A DNA stretch of 64,000 bases from Desulfofundulus salinus (GTDB lineage Bacteria; Bacillota; Desulfotomaculia; Desulfotomaculales; Desulfovirgulaceae). Of this stretch, positions 7,242-15,530 are shown piece after piece. The stretch is from contig NZ_RBWE01000001.1 in the NCBI RefSeq assembly GCF_003627965.1, positions 1,102,588 to 1,166,587 of the forward strand, in the 5' to 3' direction. The notes below the pieces were generated by a model. It made no database searches, had not been told where the DNA came from, and saw only the letters and a list, made by a program, of their open reading frames with translations. Each line of letters begins with the position of its first letter. The stretch's first letter is position 1. A program made the translations under genes and the position numbers.

Positions 7242-8657
7242 ATGACCGAAAACACCAGCCTGGATCTCAGTACCCTGGAGAACTGGCTTTGGGAAGCGGC
7301 CTGTGTCATTCGTGGCCCGGTAGATGCCCCAAAGTATAAGGACTACATATTACCTCTGATCTTTTTAAAACGCCTTTCCGACGTCTTTGAGGATGAAGTG
7401 GCCAGGCTGGCCGACGAGATATTTGGTAGTGTAGAAGAATCACTGGAGCAGGTGGATGAAGATCACGAGCTGGTCAGGTTTTATATCCCCCAAATCGCCC
7501 GCTGGCCGTCCATTGCCCGGCAGACCACGAACATCGGGGAATATCTCACCGATGCCGTGCGGGCGGTGGCCCGGGAGAATCCCAAGCTGCAGGGCATTTT
7601 TGAACACGTAGACTTTAACGCCCGGGCAGTCGGCCAGCCTATTATAGACAACGACCGGCTTTTTACCCTGGTCCAGATCCTTTCCCGCTACCGGTTGGGA
7701 TTAAAAGACGTGGAGGCCGACATTCTGGGCCGGGCTTATGAATACTTGCTGCGTAAATTTGCCGAGGGTCAGGGACAAAGCGCCGGCGAATTCTATACTC
7801 CCCGGGAAGTGACCTGGCTCATGGCCTATATCCTGGACCCCCAACCCGGCGATGAGATCTACGATCCGGCCTGTGGCTCCGGCGGTCTTTTAATCAAAAG
7901 CGTGCTGGCTTACCGGGAAGCATATGGGACTGATAGCCAGATCGCCCCGGTCAAGATTTACGGCCAGGAGATTAACTTCACCACCTTTGCCATGGCCAAA
8001 ATGAACGCTTTCATCCATGATCTGGAGGCCGAAATCCGCCTGGGGGACACAATGGCCCGGCCGGCCTTTACCAACCCCGATGGTTCCCTGCGTGTTTTTG
8101 ATAAGGTGACCGCCAATCCCATGTGGAACCAGAAGTTCCCCCTTTCCATATATGAAGAAGACCCCTTTGACCGGTTTAAGTTTGGCGGTATCCCGCCGGC
8201 CTCCAGTGCCGACTGGGGCTGGATCCAGCACATGTTTGCCTCCCTCAAAGAAAACGGCAAGATGGCCGTGGTTTTAGACACCGGTTCCGTTTCCCGGGGC
8301 AGCGGCAACCAGGGCTCCAACCGGGAGCGGGACATCCGGAAAGTCTTTGTGGAAAATGACCTGGTGGAATGTGTGATTCTGCTGCCTGAAAACCTGTTTT
8401 ATAACACCACCGCCCCGGGCATTATCCTGGTGATCAATAAAGCCAAAAAACATCCGGGGGAAATTCTGTTAATTAACGCATCCAGGCTATTTACCAAAGG
8501 GCGCCCGAAGAACTACCTGGACGATGACCATATAAAGCAGGTATATGAGATTTACCGGGACTGGCGGGAAGAGGAGGGCCTGAGCAAAATAATCCGTACC
8601 GAGGAAGCGGCCCGCAATGATTATAACCTTAGCCCTTCCCTAGAACTATACACTTAA
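7242..8657 (+). CDS. hsdM: Type I restriction-modification DNA methyltransferase subunit
   Basis: The N6-adenine methyltransferase subunit works with HsdS and HsdR. The HsdM N-terminal helical domain occupies about 1-150 and the N6-MTase domain about 165-440. SAM motif I is seen as DPACGSGG and the catalytic motif as NPMW in place of NPPF, a variant used by this HsdM subfamily. SD GGGAGG precedes the ATG. The protein stops at 471 residues, right after ARNDYNLSPS. Relatives usually continue with a further acidic, helical tail, so the C-terminus is cut by the junction with hsdS. Methylation could survive, but assembly with HsdS may not. Confidence 0.9.
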   Translation: MTENTSLDLSTLENWLWEAACVIRGPVDAPKYKDYILPLIFLKRLSDVFEDEVARLADEIFGSVEESLEQVDEDHELVRFYIPQIARWPSIARQTTNIGEYLTDAVRAVARENPKLQGIFEHVDFNARAVGQPIIDNDRLFTLVQILSRYRLGLKDVEADILGRAYEYLLRKFAEGQGQSAGEFYTPREVTWLMAYILDPQPGDEIYDPACGSGGLLIKSVLAYREAYGTDSQIAPVKIYGQEINFTTFAMAKMNAFIHDLEAEIRLGDTMARPAFTNPDGSLRVFDKVTANPMWNQKFPLSIYEEDPFDRFKFGGIPPASSADWGWIQHMFASLKENGKMAVVLDTGSVSRGSGNQGSNRERDIRKVFVENDLVECVILLPENLFYNTTAPGIILVINKAKKHPGEILLINASRLFTKGRPKNYLDDDHIKQVYEIYRDWREEEGLSKIIRTEEAARNDYNLSPSLELYT

Positions 8658-9774
8658 GTTTCGTGAAGAGATCACCAGTGGCGTATATTGTGAAAAGGGC
8701 GATATTCTATTAGCCCGGATTACACCTTGCTTTGAAAACGGAAAGCAAGGCATCCTACGAGATATTCCCACTTATTTTGCATATGCCACTACCGAGGTCT
8801 ATCCATTGAAGCCCAACCCCTCGAAACTTGAACCCCTGTTCCTGTTTCATTGCTTACGCCAGCCGGATGTTAGAAGACAACTTGCTGGTAAGATGGAAGG
8901 AGCAACCGGGAGGCAAAGAATTCCTAAATCAGTATTAGAGGCGCACCTTCTCCCCCTCCCACCCCTCCCCGAGCAGCGCAAAATCGCCCACGTCCTTTCC
9001 ACCATCCAGCGGGCAATTGAACTGCAGGACAGGATCATCGCCGCCGTCCGGGAATTAAAGCGGTCGCTCATGCGGCACCTCTTCACCTATGGCCCGGTGC
9101 CTGTGGACCAGATTGACCGCGTCCCCCTGAAGGAAACCGAAATCGGCCCGGTGCCGGAGCATTGGGAAGTAGTAAAGTTGGGAGATGTTGCAGATACAAA
9201 GAGTGGTGGGACACCTAGCAGAAACGTTCCTGAATATTTTAAAGGGAATATTCCGTGGGTAAAGTCTGGAGAATTAGATGATAATATTATATTTAAAACT
9301 GAGGAGCAAATTAGCGAAAAGGGATTAGAAAATTCTTCGGCAAAAATTTTTCCTAGAGGTACACTTCTTATTGCAATGTATGGAGCTACTGCAGGTAAAA
9401 CAGCACTTTTAGATATAGATGCTGCTACCAACCAAGCTGTATGTGCGGTATTTCCTAAGGATAAATCCTTTGATCCACAATATATGAAGGCCTATATTAT
9501 ACACAGGCGCGAAGATCTCTTGAAAGAACGGTATGGGGGAGCACAACCTAATGTTAGCCAAACCATTATTAAGGCATTTCCTGTTACGCTTCCTCCTCTT
9601 CCCGAACAAAGCCAAATCGCGCACATTATTACTAGACTAGAACAAAAGGTTGAGGCAGAAGAGAAACGTAAGGTAGCTTTACAATCCCTCTTCCAAACCA
9701 TGCTCCACCTGCTCATGACCGGCAAAGTGCGGGTAAAAGACCTGGAGGTGAATCTTGATGCCCCTGGGCGGTGA
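8644..9774 (+). CDS. hsdS: Type I restriction-modification specificity subunit, 5'-truncated
   Basis: The frame opens in the last bases of hsdM and reads FREEITSGVYCEKGDILLAR, the interior of a target recognition domain. It lacks the first part of TRD1 and a good start codon; the first ATG-like start is codon 8806. The central conserved region follows (LPLPPLPEQRKIAHVLST). A complete second TRD follows that (GPVPEHWEVVKLGDVADTKSG), then the distal repeat LPPLPEQSQIAHII. A deletion has joined hsdM and hsdS out of frame, so the subunit is probably defective or of altered specificity. TRD2 is noticeably AT-richer than its surroundings, suggesting exchange. Confidence 0.8.
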   Translation, partial: NYTLKFREEITSGVYCEKGDILLARITPCFENGKQGILRDIPTYFAYATTEVYPLKPNPSKLEPLFLFHCLRQPDVRRQLAGKMEGATGRQRIPKSVLEAHLLPLPPLPEQRKIAHVLSTIQRAIELQDRIIAAVRELKRSLMRHLFTYGPVPVDQIDRVPLKETEIGPVPEHWEVVKLGDVADTKSGGTPSRNVPEYFKGNIPWVKSGELDDNIIFKTEEQISEKGLENSSAKIFPRGTLLIAMYGATAGKTALLDIDAATNQAVCAVFPKDKSFDPQYMKAYIIHRREDLLKERYGGAQPNVSQTIIKAFPVTLPPLPEQSQIAHIITRLEQKVEAEEKRKVALQSLFQTMLHLLMTGKVRVKDLEVNLDAPGR

Positions 9775-12640
9775 AAAGGCCACGGTCCAAAATCCCTTCA
9801 TCCGTTACGCCACCGAAACGGGCTGGCAGTATGTCGCCCCATCTGATCTGGAGCTCCGGCGCGGCGGCGTGGGCGGGTTGGTGGTCCGGGATGTCTTTAT
9901 CAGCCAGCTCCAGAAATTAAACCCCGGCGTAGTGGATCACCTGCGTGCCGAAGAGGTATTAAAGCGGCTGGAGCGGGTACCGCCCACCATTGAAGGGAAC
10001 CTCCAGGCCTGGGAATACTTGAAGGGCCTGCGCTCGGTCTATGTAGAAACAGAAAAAAGAGAACGCAACATCCGCCTTTTGGACCTGGGCAACTGGCGGG
10101 CTAATGTCTTCCAGGTTTCCGACGAGTTTACGTATACCAACGGCACCTGTACCATTCGGGCCGATATTGTCTTTTTAATTAACGGGATCCCGGTGCTGGT
10201 GGTAGAAACAAAGTCCACCAGCGAGATCGAGGGCATCGCTAAAGCCCTGGATCAGTTGCGCCGTTATCACCAGCAGGCCCCGGAATTCATGGCCCTCTTG
10301 CAGGTATGTAACCTCACCCACCTGGTCCGCTTCTACTATGGAGCCACCTGGAGCCTGAGCCGCAAAAATCTTTTCAACTGGCGGGACGAGAACCAGAGCC
10401 AGGATTTTGAATCCCTGGTGAAAAACTTCATCCATCCCCAGCGGGTTTTGCGGGTATTGACGGACTTTATCATGTTTACCCGCAAAGATGACGTTTTGAG
10501 CAAGGTCATCCTGCGCCCCCACCAGATGCGGGCCGTTGGCCGGGTGCTAAACCGCGCCGCCGACCCGGCCAAAAAGCGGGGGCTGGTCTGGCACACCCAG
10601 GGTTCGGGCAAGACCTACACCATGATCACCATTGCTAAAAAGCTCATTGAAGATCCCCGTTTTAATAACCCCACGGTGCTCATGCTGGTGGACCGCAATG
10701 AGCTGGAACAGCAGCTTTTCAACAATCTCTCCGCCTGCGGCCTTGGCGCGGTGGAGGTAGCCAGGAGTAAAAACCATTTAAGAGAACTTTTAGCTTCCGA
10801 CCGGCGGGGTTTGATCGTGAGCATGATTCATAAATTTGATGACATGCCGGCGGACCTTAACCTGCGTTCCAATATTTTTGTGCTGGTGGATGAGGCCCAC
10901 CGCACCACTGGCGGAGACCTGGGCAACTACCTGATGGGCGCCCTGCCCAATGCCACCTATATCGGTTTTACCGGCACTCCCATTGACCGCACGGCCCACG
11001 GTAAGGGTACCTTTAAAGTATTTGGCTGTGAAGATCCCCATGGCTACCTGGATAAGTACAGCATTGCCGAATCCATAGAGGACCGGACGACGGTACCCCT
11101 GCATTACGCCCTGGCCCCCAATGACCTGCGGGTGGACCGGGAAACTCTGGAGGAAGAATTCTTAAATCTGGCCGCGGCCGAAGGGGTCAGTGACGTTGAG
11201 GAACTGAATAAGGTTTTAGAAAAAGCCGTTACCTTGAAGAATATGCTCAAAAACCGGGAGCGGATGGACCGGATCGCCGCCTATGTGGCCCGGCATTACC
11301 GGGAATACGTGGAGCCGCTGGGTTATAAAGCCTTTTTAGTGGGAGTGGACCGGGAAGCCTGTGTTCTGTATAAAGAGGCCCTGGACGAATACCTGCCGCC
11401 TGAATATTCGTCTGTGGTGATCAGCCGGGGGCATAATGATGAAGCTCACCTGGCCCGTTATCATCTTTCCGACGACGAAGAAAAGAAAATCCGTAAGGCC
11501 TTTGCCGATCCGGAATCACTGCCCAAGATTCTCATTGTAACCGAGAAGCTGCTTACCGGTTACGATGCCCCGGTGCTGTATTGCATGTACCTGGATAAGC
11601 CCATGCGGGACCATGTGCTGCTGCAGGCCATTGCCCGGGTCAACCGTCCCTATGAAGATAAAGATGGCCACCAGAAGCCGGCCGGCTTTGTCCTGGACTT
11701 TGTGGGTATCTTTGAAAACCTGGAGAAAGCTTTAGCCTTTGATTCCCGCGACGTGGAAGGGACAATCCAGCACCTCGACCTGTTAAAAGAGCGTTTTGCG
11801 GAAATGATGGCCAAAGCGAAAAGGGATTACCTGTCCATTATTGAAAATTACAGTTATGACAAAGCAGCAGACAAAGCCCTGGAACATTTCCGGGGCCAGG
11901 AGGCCAAACAGGAATATTACTGGTTTTTCAAGGAACTGGCCAACCTTTATGAAATTCTCTCTCCCGATCCGTTTCTCCGGGAATACCTGGATGACTATGA
12001 TCAGCTGGCCAGATTATACCGATTGCTTCGGTCAACGGAGACAGTTCCTTTAGACAAGGAGCTGATGCGGAAAACAGCCCGGCTCGTGCAGGAACATACC
12101 CTGCCGGGGGCAATTAAAGATGGGGTGGACATCTATGAAATTACCGAGCACACCCTGGAGAAGCTGGCCGAGGACACCGCTCCCTATACGGTTAAGGTTT
12201 TTAACCTGCTAAAAAGCATCACCGAGGCGGTCGCAGAAAGAGCCAAGCAGGCGCCTTACCTCCTTTCCATCGGGGAGATGGCCGAAAGAATCGCCCAGGC
12301 CTACCAGGAGCGGCAATTGAATACCCAGGAAGCGCTTAAGCGCCTGCAGGAATTAATTGATGAATTTATGGCGGCGGAAAAAGAGCGGGCCGAGAAAAGA
12401 ATGGCTCCGGAACCTTATGCCGTTTACTGGCTTTTAAAGCGGCAAAAGGTTAATGGAGCTGAACGGGTAGCCAGGAATATGGCCCGGGCCTTTGAACGTT
12501 ATCCCTACTGGCAGAGCAGTGAAACCCAGGAACGGCAGATACGTTTGGAATTATATAAAAACCTCAAAGCAGCAGCCGTTAAGGAAATAAAAAATTTGGT
12601 AGACCAAATATTAAGCCTGTTAAAGGGGGCTGGACGATGA
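9758..12640 (+). CDS. hsdR: Type I restriction enzyme motor/endonuclease subunit
   Basis: The ATP-dependent translocase and nuclease subunit of a type I restriction complex; 960 residues and intact. The N-terminal nuclease domain shows the catalytic pattern ADIVF...VLVVETK (about 130-150). The SF2 helicase motifs follow: Walker A HTQGSGKT near 285, DEAH box VDEAHRTTGG near 375, GFTGTP near 405 and the late QAIARVNR. A charged helical C-terminus would contact HsdM/HsdS. The start is the ATG (MPLGGEK) with GGAGGTGA nine bases before it, overlapping hsdS by 17 bases. Confidence 0.95.
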   Translation: MPLGGEKATVQNPFIRYATETGWQYVAPSDLELRRGGVGGLVVRDVFISQLQKLNPGVVDHLRAEEVLKRLERVPPTIEGNLQAWEYLKGLRSVYVETEKRERNIRLLDLGNWRANVFQVSDEFTYTNGTCTIRADIVFLINGIPVLVVETKSTSEIEGIAKALDQLRRYHQQAPEFMALLQVCNLTHLVRFYYGATWSLSRKNLFNWRDENQSQDFESLVKNFIHPQRVLRVLTDFIMFTRKDDVLSKVILRPHQMRAVGRVLNRAADPAKKRGLVWHTQGSGKTYTMITIAKKLIEDPRFNNPTVLMLVDRNELEQQLFNNLSACGLGAVEVARSKNHLRELLASDRRGLIVSMIHKFDDMPADLNLRSNIFVLVDEAHRTTGGDLGNYLMGALPNATYIGFTGTPIDRTAHGKGTFKVFGCEDPHGYLDKYSIAESIEDRTTVPLHYALAPNDLRVDRETLEEEFLNLAAAEGVSDVEELNKVLEKAVTLKNMLKNRERMDRIAAYVARHYREYVEPLGYKAFLVGVDREACVLYKEALDEYLPPEYSSVVISRGHNDEAHLARYHLSDDEEKKIRKAFADPESLPKILIVTEKLLTGYDAPVLYCMYLDKPMRDHVLLQAIARVNRPYEDKDGHQKPAGFVLDFVGIFENLEKALAFDSRDVEGTIQHLDLLKERFAEMMAKAKRDYLSIIENYSYDKAADKALEHFRGQEAKQEYYWFFKELANLYEILSPDPFLREYLDDYDQLARLYRLLRSTETVPLDKELMRKTARLVQEHTLPGAIKDGVDIYEITEHTLEKLAEDTAPYTVKVFNLLKSITEAVAERAKQAPYLLSIGEMAERIAQAYQERQLNTQEALKRLQELIDEFMAAEKERAEKRMAPEPYAVYWLLKRQKVNGAERVARNMARAFERYPYWQSSETQERQIRLELYKNLKAAAVKEIKNLVDQILSLLKGAGR

Positions 12641-13080
12641 GTCTGGCGTTAGGCCATAACTTATTCGGCAGGCAACAGGGGCCTTCAACTGATAATCCGG
12701 CGTACGTTGCCGTAAAAGATCCCTTTGGGAAGCTAATGGAGCGCGGCGATGTATCCTATGATTCGATGAATTCTCTTGCCTCCCTGGATGAGCTTGAGGA
12801 AGTGATCCCCGAAGAAGTATTCCGGGCGGAAGTGGCTACCTGGGCCAGGCGGATCGGTGTGGAACCTAAACAGGTCCAGCTCCGGGCGATGAAAAAGAAA
12901 TGGGCCAGTTGCTCCAGCAAAGGGAGGCTGACCTTTGACCCGGCCATATTACGCATGCCGGCAGCCTTCCGGGCGGAGGCCATTGTCCATGAGCTGCTGC
13001 ACTTGAAGATACCCAACCACGGCCCACTATTTAAGGCGCTGCTGAGGGGGTTTTTAGCGAAGTATAGGGGGGAAGCCTGA
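12637..13080 (+). CDS. YgjP/SprT-like (DUF45) metallopeptidase-domain protein
   Basis: The 147-residue protein overlaps hsdR by four bases (ATGA), so it belongs to the same operon. Residues about 95-147 are a YgjP-type metallopeptidase domain, with MKKKWASCSSKGRLTFDP and the zinc motif HELLHLKIPNHGPLF (HExxH plus a downstream His). The first 60 residues are unrelated and may bind a partner. YgjP-like genes often follow hsdR in type I systems; their role there is not established. Confidence 0.85.
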   Translation: MSLALGHNLFGRQQGPSTDNPAYVAVKDPFGKLMERGDVSYDSMNSLASLDELEEVIPEEVFRAEVATWARRIGVEPKQVQLRAMKKKWASCSSKGRLTFDPAILRMPAAFRAEAIVHELLHLKIPNHGPLFKALLRGFLAKYRGEA

Positions 13081-13214
13081 CCAAAGAAAGTACTTCTTTT
13101 GCTTTGCGTGATAGTCTTAGGACAAAAAACTCAAAATAGTGGGCATAGTTATTTTAAGTCCCAATTTTTTAGCGGCAAATTCGGTCAGGCCGGACGGCCG
13201 CCGGGGAAAAATTA

Positions 13215-13243
13215 TTGTCAAATTACTGATTTTACAGTATAAT
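13215..13243 (+). promoter_or_regulatory. Strong sigma-70-type promoter of a structured RNA
   Basis: TTGTCA (13215-13220), a 17-base spacer and a perfect TATAAT (13238-13243) place the transcription start near A13251. Confidence 0.8.
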
Positions 13244-13250
13244 CTTTCAT

Positions 13251-13408
13251 AAGTACCCTGACGGATGGGGGCCAGGTGGCCCTGAACCGGAGGGGTATGA
13301 TAACGGCATAACAGCCTTCCCTGCGAAAAGGGTTTTTCCTGTACTCAAGGGGGCAGCGAAGAAACCGGGCAGCAGCCTGCTTTTCGTGGGAGAAAGGCAG
13401 GCTTTTTT
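13251..13408 (+). ncRNA. Stand-alone structured RNA, 6S-RNA-like
   Basis: A ~158-nt transcript unit with its own promoter and an intrinsic terminator contains no ribosome-binding site or open frame. It starts AAGTACCCTGACGGATGG, reminiscent of the AAAGUCCUGAUGUGUU start I recall for Bacillus 6S-1. Its middle, CCCTGAACCGG then GTATGATAACGG, resembles the CCCUGAGCCGAUAU and AUAUGGUAACG segments of proteobacterial and Bacillus 6S. 6S RNA binds sigma-70 RNA polymerase as a promoter mimic. No riboswitch class I know matches. The family assignment comes from memory of consensus sequences, so it is tentative; the existence of an RNA is better supported. Confidence 0.5.
13374..13408 (+). terminator. 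Intrinsic terminator ending the 6S-like RNA
   Basis: A 12-bp stem (AGCCTGCTTTTC / GAGAAAGGCAGGCT with one G-T pair) is followed by six T. Confidence 0.9.
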
Positions 13409-13504
13409 GTTTACATTAATAGCATCTTCTAAAAAGGGCATGGTGCGCTCATTTGTGAACGAATTGCGGGGTGCGTTTAAGTTGCGGCGTTGGGAGGTGA
13501 GGTT

Positions 13505-13756
13505 GTGGAAAGGCGCATTGGTGTCGTCGGCATCCTGGTCGAAGACCGCCAGCATGCCGCGGGAAAGATCAACAGCATCCTGGGGGAATATGCGGAGATT
13601 ATTGTGGGGCGCATGGGCATACCTTACCGTGAGAAGAACCTTTCGGTCATAGCTCTAATTGTTGACGGCACCACCGACGAAATTGGGGCTATGACTGGAA
13701 AACTGGGCAGTATCAGGGGTGTGCAGGTAAAAAGCGCCCTGGTGTCCCGCAAGTAA
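13505..13756 (+). CDS. TM1266-family iron-only hydrogenase system regulator
   Basis: An 83-residue ACT/NikR-C-like domain protein: MERRIGVVGILVED, then NSILGEYAEIIVGRMGIPY, ending KSALVSRK. The family, represented by Thermotoga TM1266, sits beside [FeFe]-hydrogenase maturation genes and is presumed to regulate them by binding a small ligand; the ligand is not established. The GTG start has GGGAGGTGA four bases upstream; an upstream in-frame TTG lies inside that site. The hydEFG block follows after a miniature element, which separates the regulator from aspA. Confidence 0.88.
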   Translation: MERRIGVVGILVEDRQHAAGKINSILGEYAEIIVGRMGIPYREKNLSVIALIVDGTTDEIGAMTGKLGSIRGVQVKSALVSRK

Positions 13757-13773
13757 CACATTTAAAAAATATA

Positions 13774-14069
13774 CTGTCGCAAAATCAGAAACAAAACGGG
13801 CGGCGGTCGTCCCTTAAGGAGCGACATTGCGGAGGGCCGGATACGACACACGGCGCTGCCGAGGTTAGCGAACCGGCAGCGCGAATCGCGCTGGTACCAG
13901 TATCGATAGAATGATTGAGCTACTTAAGCTGTAATTATCTCATGAAAAAATAAGACTTCCGGCGCATATGCAGCGCTGCCAGGTTCGCTCCGAGGCAAGC
14001 CGATGTTTCGTCCGGCCCGTAGCACGGAGCGACGGGGGACGACCGCCGCGCCGGGTAGTTATGCGACAA
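13774..14069 (+). mobile_element. Miniature inverted-repeat element, copy 1
   Basis: A 296-bp non-coding element has termini CTGTCGCA and TGCGACAA, flanked on both sides by TA. Longer imperfect terminal inverted repeats share CGGCGGTCGTCCC. Internal palindromes are present, for example CGCTGCCG with CGGCAGCG near 13855-13882. Copy 2, in the same orientation and about 85-90% similar by eye, is at 20385-20678. A TA target site fits IS630/Tc1-mariner-type transposition in trans. No transposase is encoded. The right end lies 25 bases before aspA. Confidence 0.8.
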
Positions 14070-14093
14070 TATCAAAAAGGGTGTTGGGTTGAG

Positions 14094-15527
14094 GTGTCCT
14101 ACCGGGTAGAAAAAGATCTGCTGGGTGAAAGGGAAATCCCCCGGGAGGCCTACTACGGCATCCATACTTTAAGGGCCAAAGAAAATTTTGCCGTGTCCGG
14201 GGTTCCCGTTCACCGGGAGCTCATCTGGGCCCTGGCCCTGGTCAAAAAAGCCGCGGCCATGGCCAACAGGGAGATTGGTTTGCTGGAACCCCGCATTGCC
14301 GGGGCCATAGTGCAGGCGGCGGAAGAACTGGCCCGGGGGCAGTGGCATGATCAAATTGTAGTCGACGCCTTTCAGGGCGGGGCGGGCACTTCCACCAACA
14401 TGAATGTCAACGAGGTCATTGCCAACCGGGCCATTGAAATCCTGGGGGGGACAAAGGGAGATTACTCACTGGTCCATCCGCTGGATCACGTTAACCTGGG
14501 CCAGTCCACCAATGACGTTTACCCTACGGCCCTGCGGGTGGCGGCCATCAAACTGGTGCGGGAGTTGAGCCAGGCCATGGCCGTTCTGCAGGGGGCCCTG
14601 CAGGCCAGGGAAAAGGAGTTTGCCACCATACTCAAGATCGGCCGCACCCAGCTGCAGGATGCAGTGCCCGTTACCCTGGGCCAGGAGTTCAGCGCCTACG
14701 CTGAGGCGGTAGCCCGGGACTGGTGGCGTTTGTACAAGGCAGAGGAACGCCTGCGGCAGGTTAACCTGGGTGGGACAGCCGTGGGGACGGGACTCAACGC
14801 CAGCCGGCGTTATATCTTCCGGGTGGTGGAGATCCTGCGGGAGCTGACCGGTTTTGGCCTGGCCCGGGCGGAAAACACCGTGGAAGCCACGCAAAATGCC
14901 GATATTTTCGCGGAGGTCTCCGGCTTTGTAAAGACCGCCGCCGTCAACCTGGCCAAGATCGCCGGGGATCTGCGCCTGTTATCTTCCGGCCCCCGGGCGG
15001 GATTGGGGGAAATCAGGCTGCCTGAGGTGCAGGCCGGTTCATCGATCATGCCCGGCAAGGTCAACCCCGTGATCCCCGAAATGGTCACCCAGGTGGCCTA
15101 CCAGGTGATGGCCGGCGATGCGGCTGTTAACATGGCCGCGGCTTCCGGGCAGCTGGAGTTGAATGCCTTCCTCCCCCTGATTGCCCACAATTTGCTCCAC
15201 TCCCTGGAAATGATGACCGGGGCGGCCAGGTTGCTGGCGGAAAAATGCGTCCGGGGCATTCAAGCTGATGAGGCCCGCTGCCGGCAGCTGCTGGAAGCCA
15301 GCCAGGGAGTGATCACCGCTTTTGTCCCTTACCTGGGCTACGAGAAGGCTACCGCCGTGGTTCTGCGGGCGGTCCGAAGCGGTCGGCCGGTGACGGAACT
15401 GCTGGTGGAGGAGGGGTTGTTCACCAGGGAGGAAATCGAAGCAATCCTTAAACCGGAAGAGCTGACCACACCGGGTGTGGCCGGCGTGCGGCATTTAAAA
15501 CGTTTTTTAACCAGGGAAGGTGATTAA
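14094..15527 (+). CDS. aspA: Aspartate ammonia-lyase
   Basis: Converts aspartate to fumarate plus ammonia; a cytosolic tetramer of the fumarase/aspartase superfamily. The 477-residue protein opens YRVEKDLLGEREIP and has the superfamily signature GSSIMPGKVNPVIPE near residue 315. NVNEVIANRA and GQSTNDVYPTA are also present. A fumarase is less likely because of the aspartase-like LGEREIP/YYGIHTLRA start. The start is unclear: GTG 14094 is chosen by homology, although no clean SD precedes it and an ATG at 14062 arises from the end of the miniature element. It lies directly upstream of hydF, three bases away, in a maturation operon. This suggests it supplies ammonia for building the dithiomethylamine ligand of the H-cluster. 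Confidence 0.88.
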   Translation: MSYRVEKDLLGEREIPREAYYGIHTLRAKENFAVSGVPVHRELIWALALVKKAAAMANREIGLLEPRIAGAIVQAAEELARGQWHDQIVVDAFQGGAGTSTNMNVNEVIANRAIEILGGTKGDYSLVHPLDHVNLGQSTNDVYPTALRVAAIKLVRELSQAMAVLQGALQAREKEFATILKIGRTQLQDAVPVTLGQEFSAYAEAVARDWWRLYKAEERLRQVNLGGTAVGTGLNASRRYIFRVVEILRELTGFGLARAENTVEATQNADIFAEVSGFVKTAAVNLAKIAGDLRLLSSGPRAGLGEIRLPEVQAGSSIMPGKVNPVIPEMVTQVAYQVMAGDAAVNMAAASGQLELNAFLPLIAHNLLHSLEMMTGAARLLAEKCVRGIQADEARCRQLLEASQGVITAFVPYLGYEKATAVVLRAVRSGRPVTELLVEEGLFTREEIEAILKPEELTTPGVAGVRHLKRFLTREGD

Positions 15528-15530
15528 GCC

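Noticed and set aside
13774-14069. Reading the TA-flanked repeat as a riboswitch of the hydrogenase genes
   Set aside because: A second copy with the same inverted ends and TA flanks lies after other genes. This fits a mobile element better than a leader RNA.
13968-14093. Possible longer aspA N-terminus reading through the miniature element
   Set aside because: The added residues come from non-coding element sequence and are not aspartase-like. Only the region after 14094 aligns with the family.
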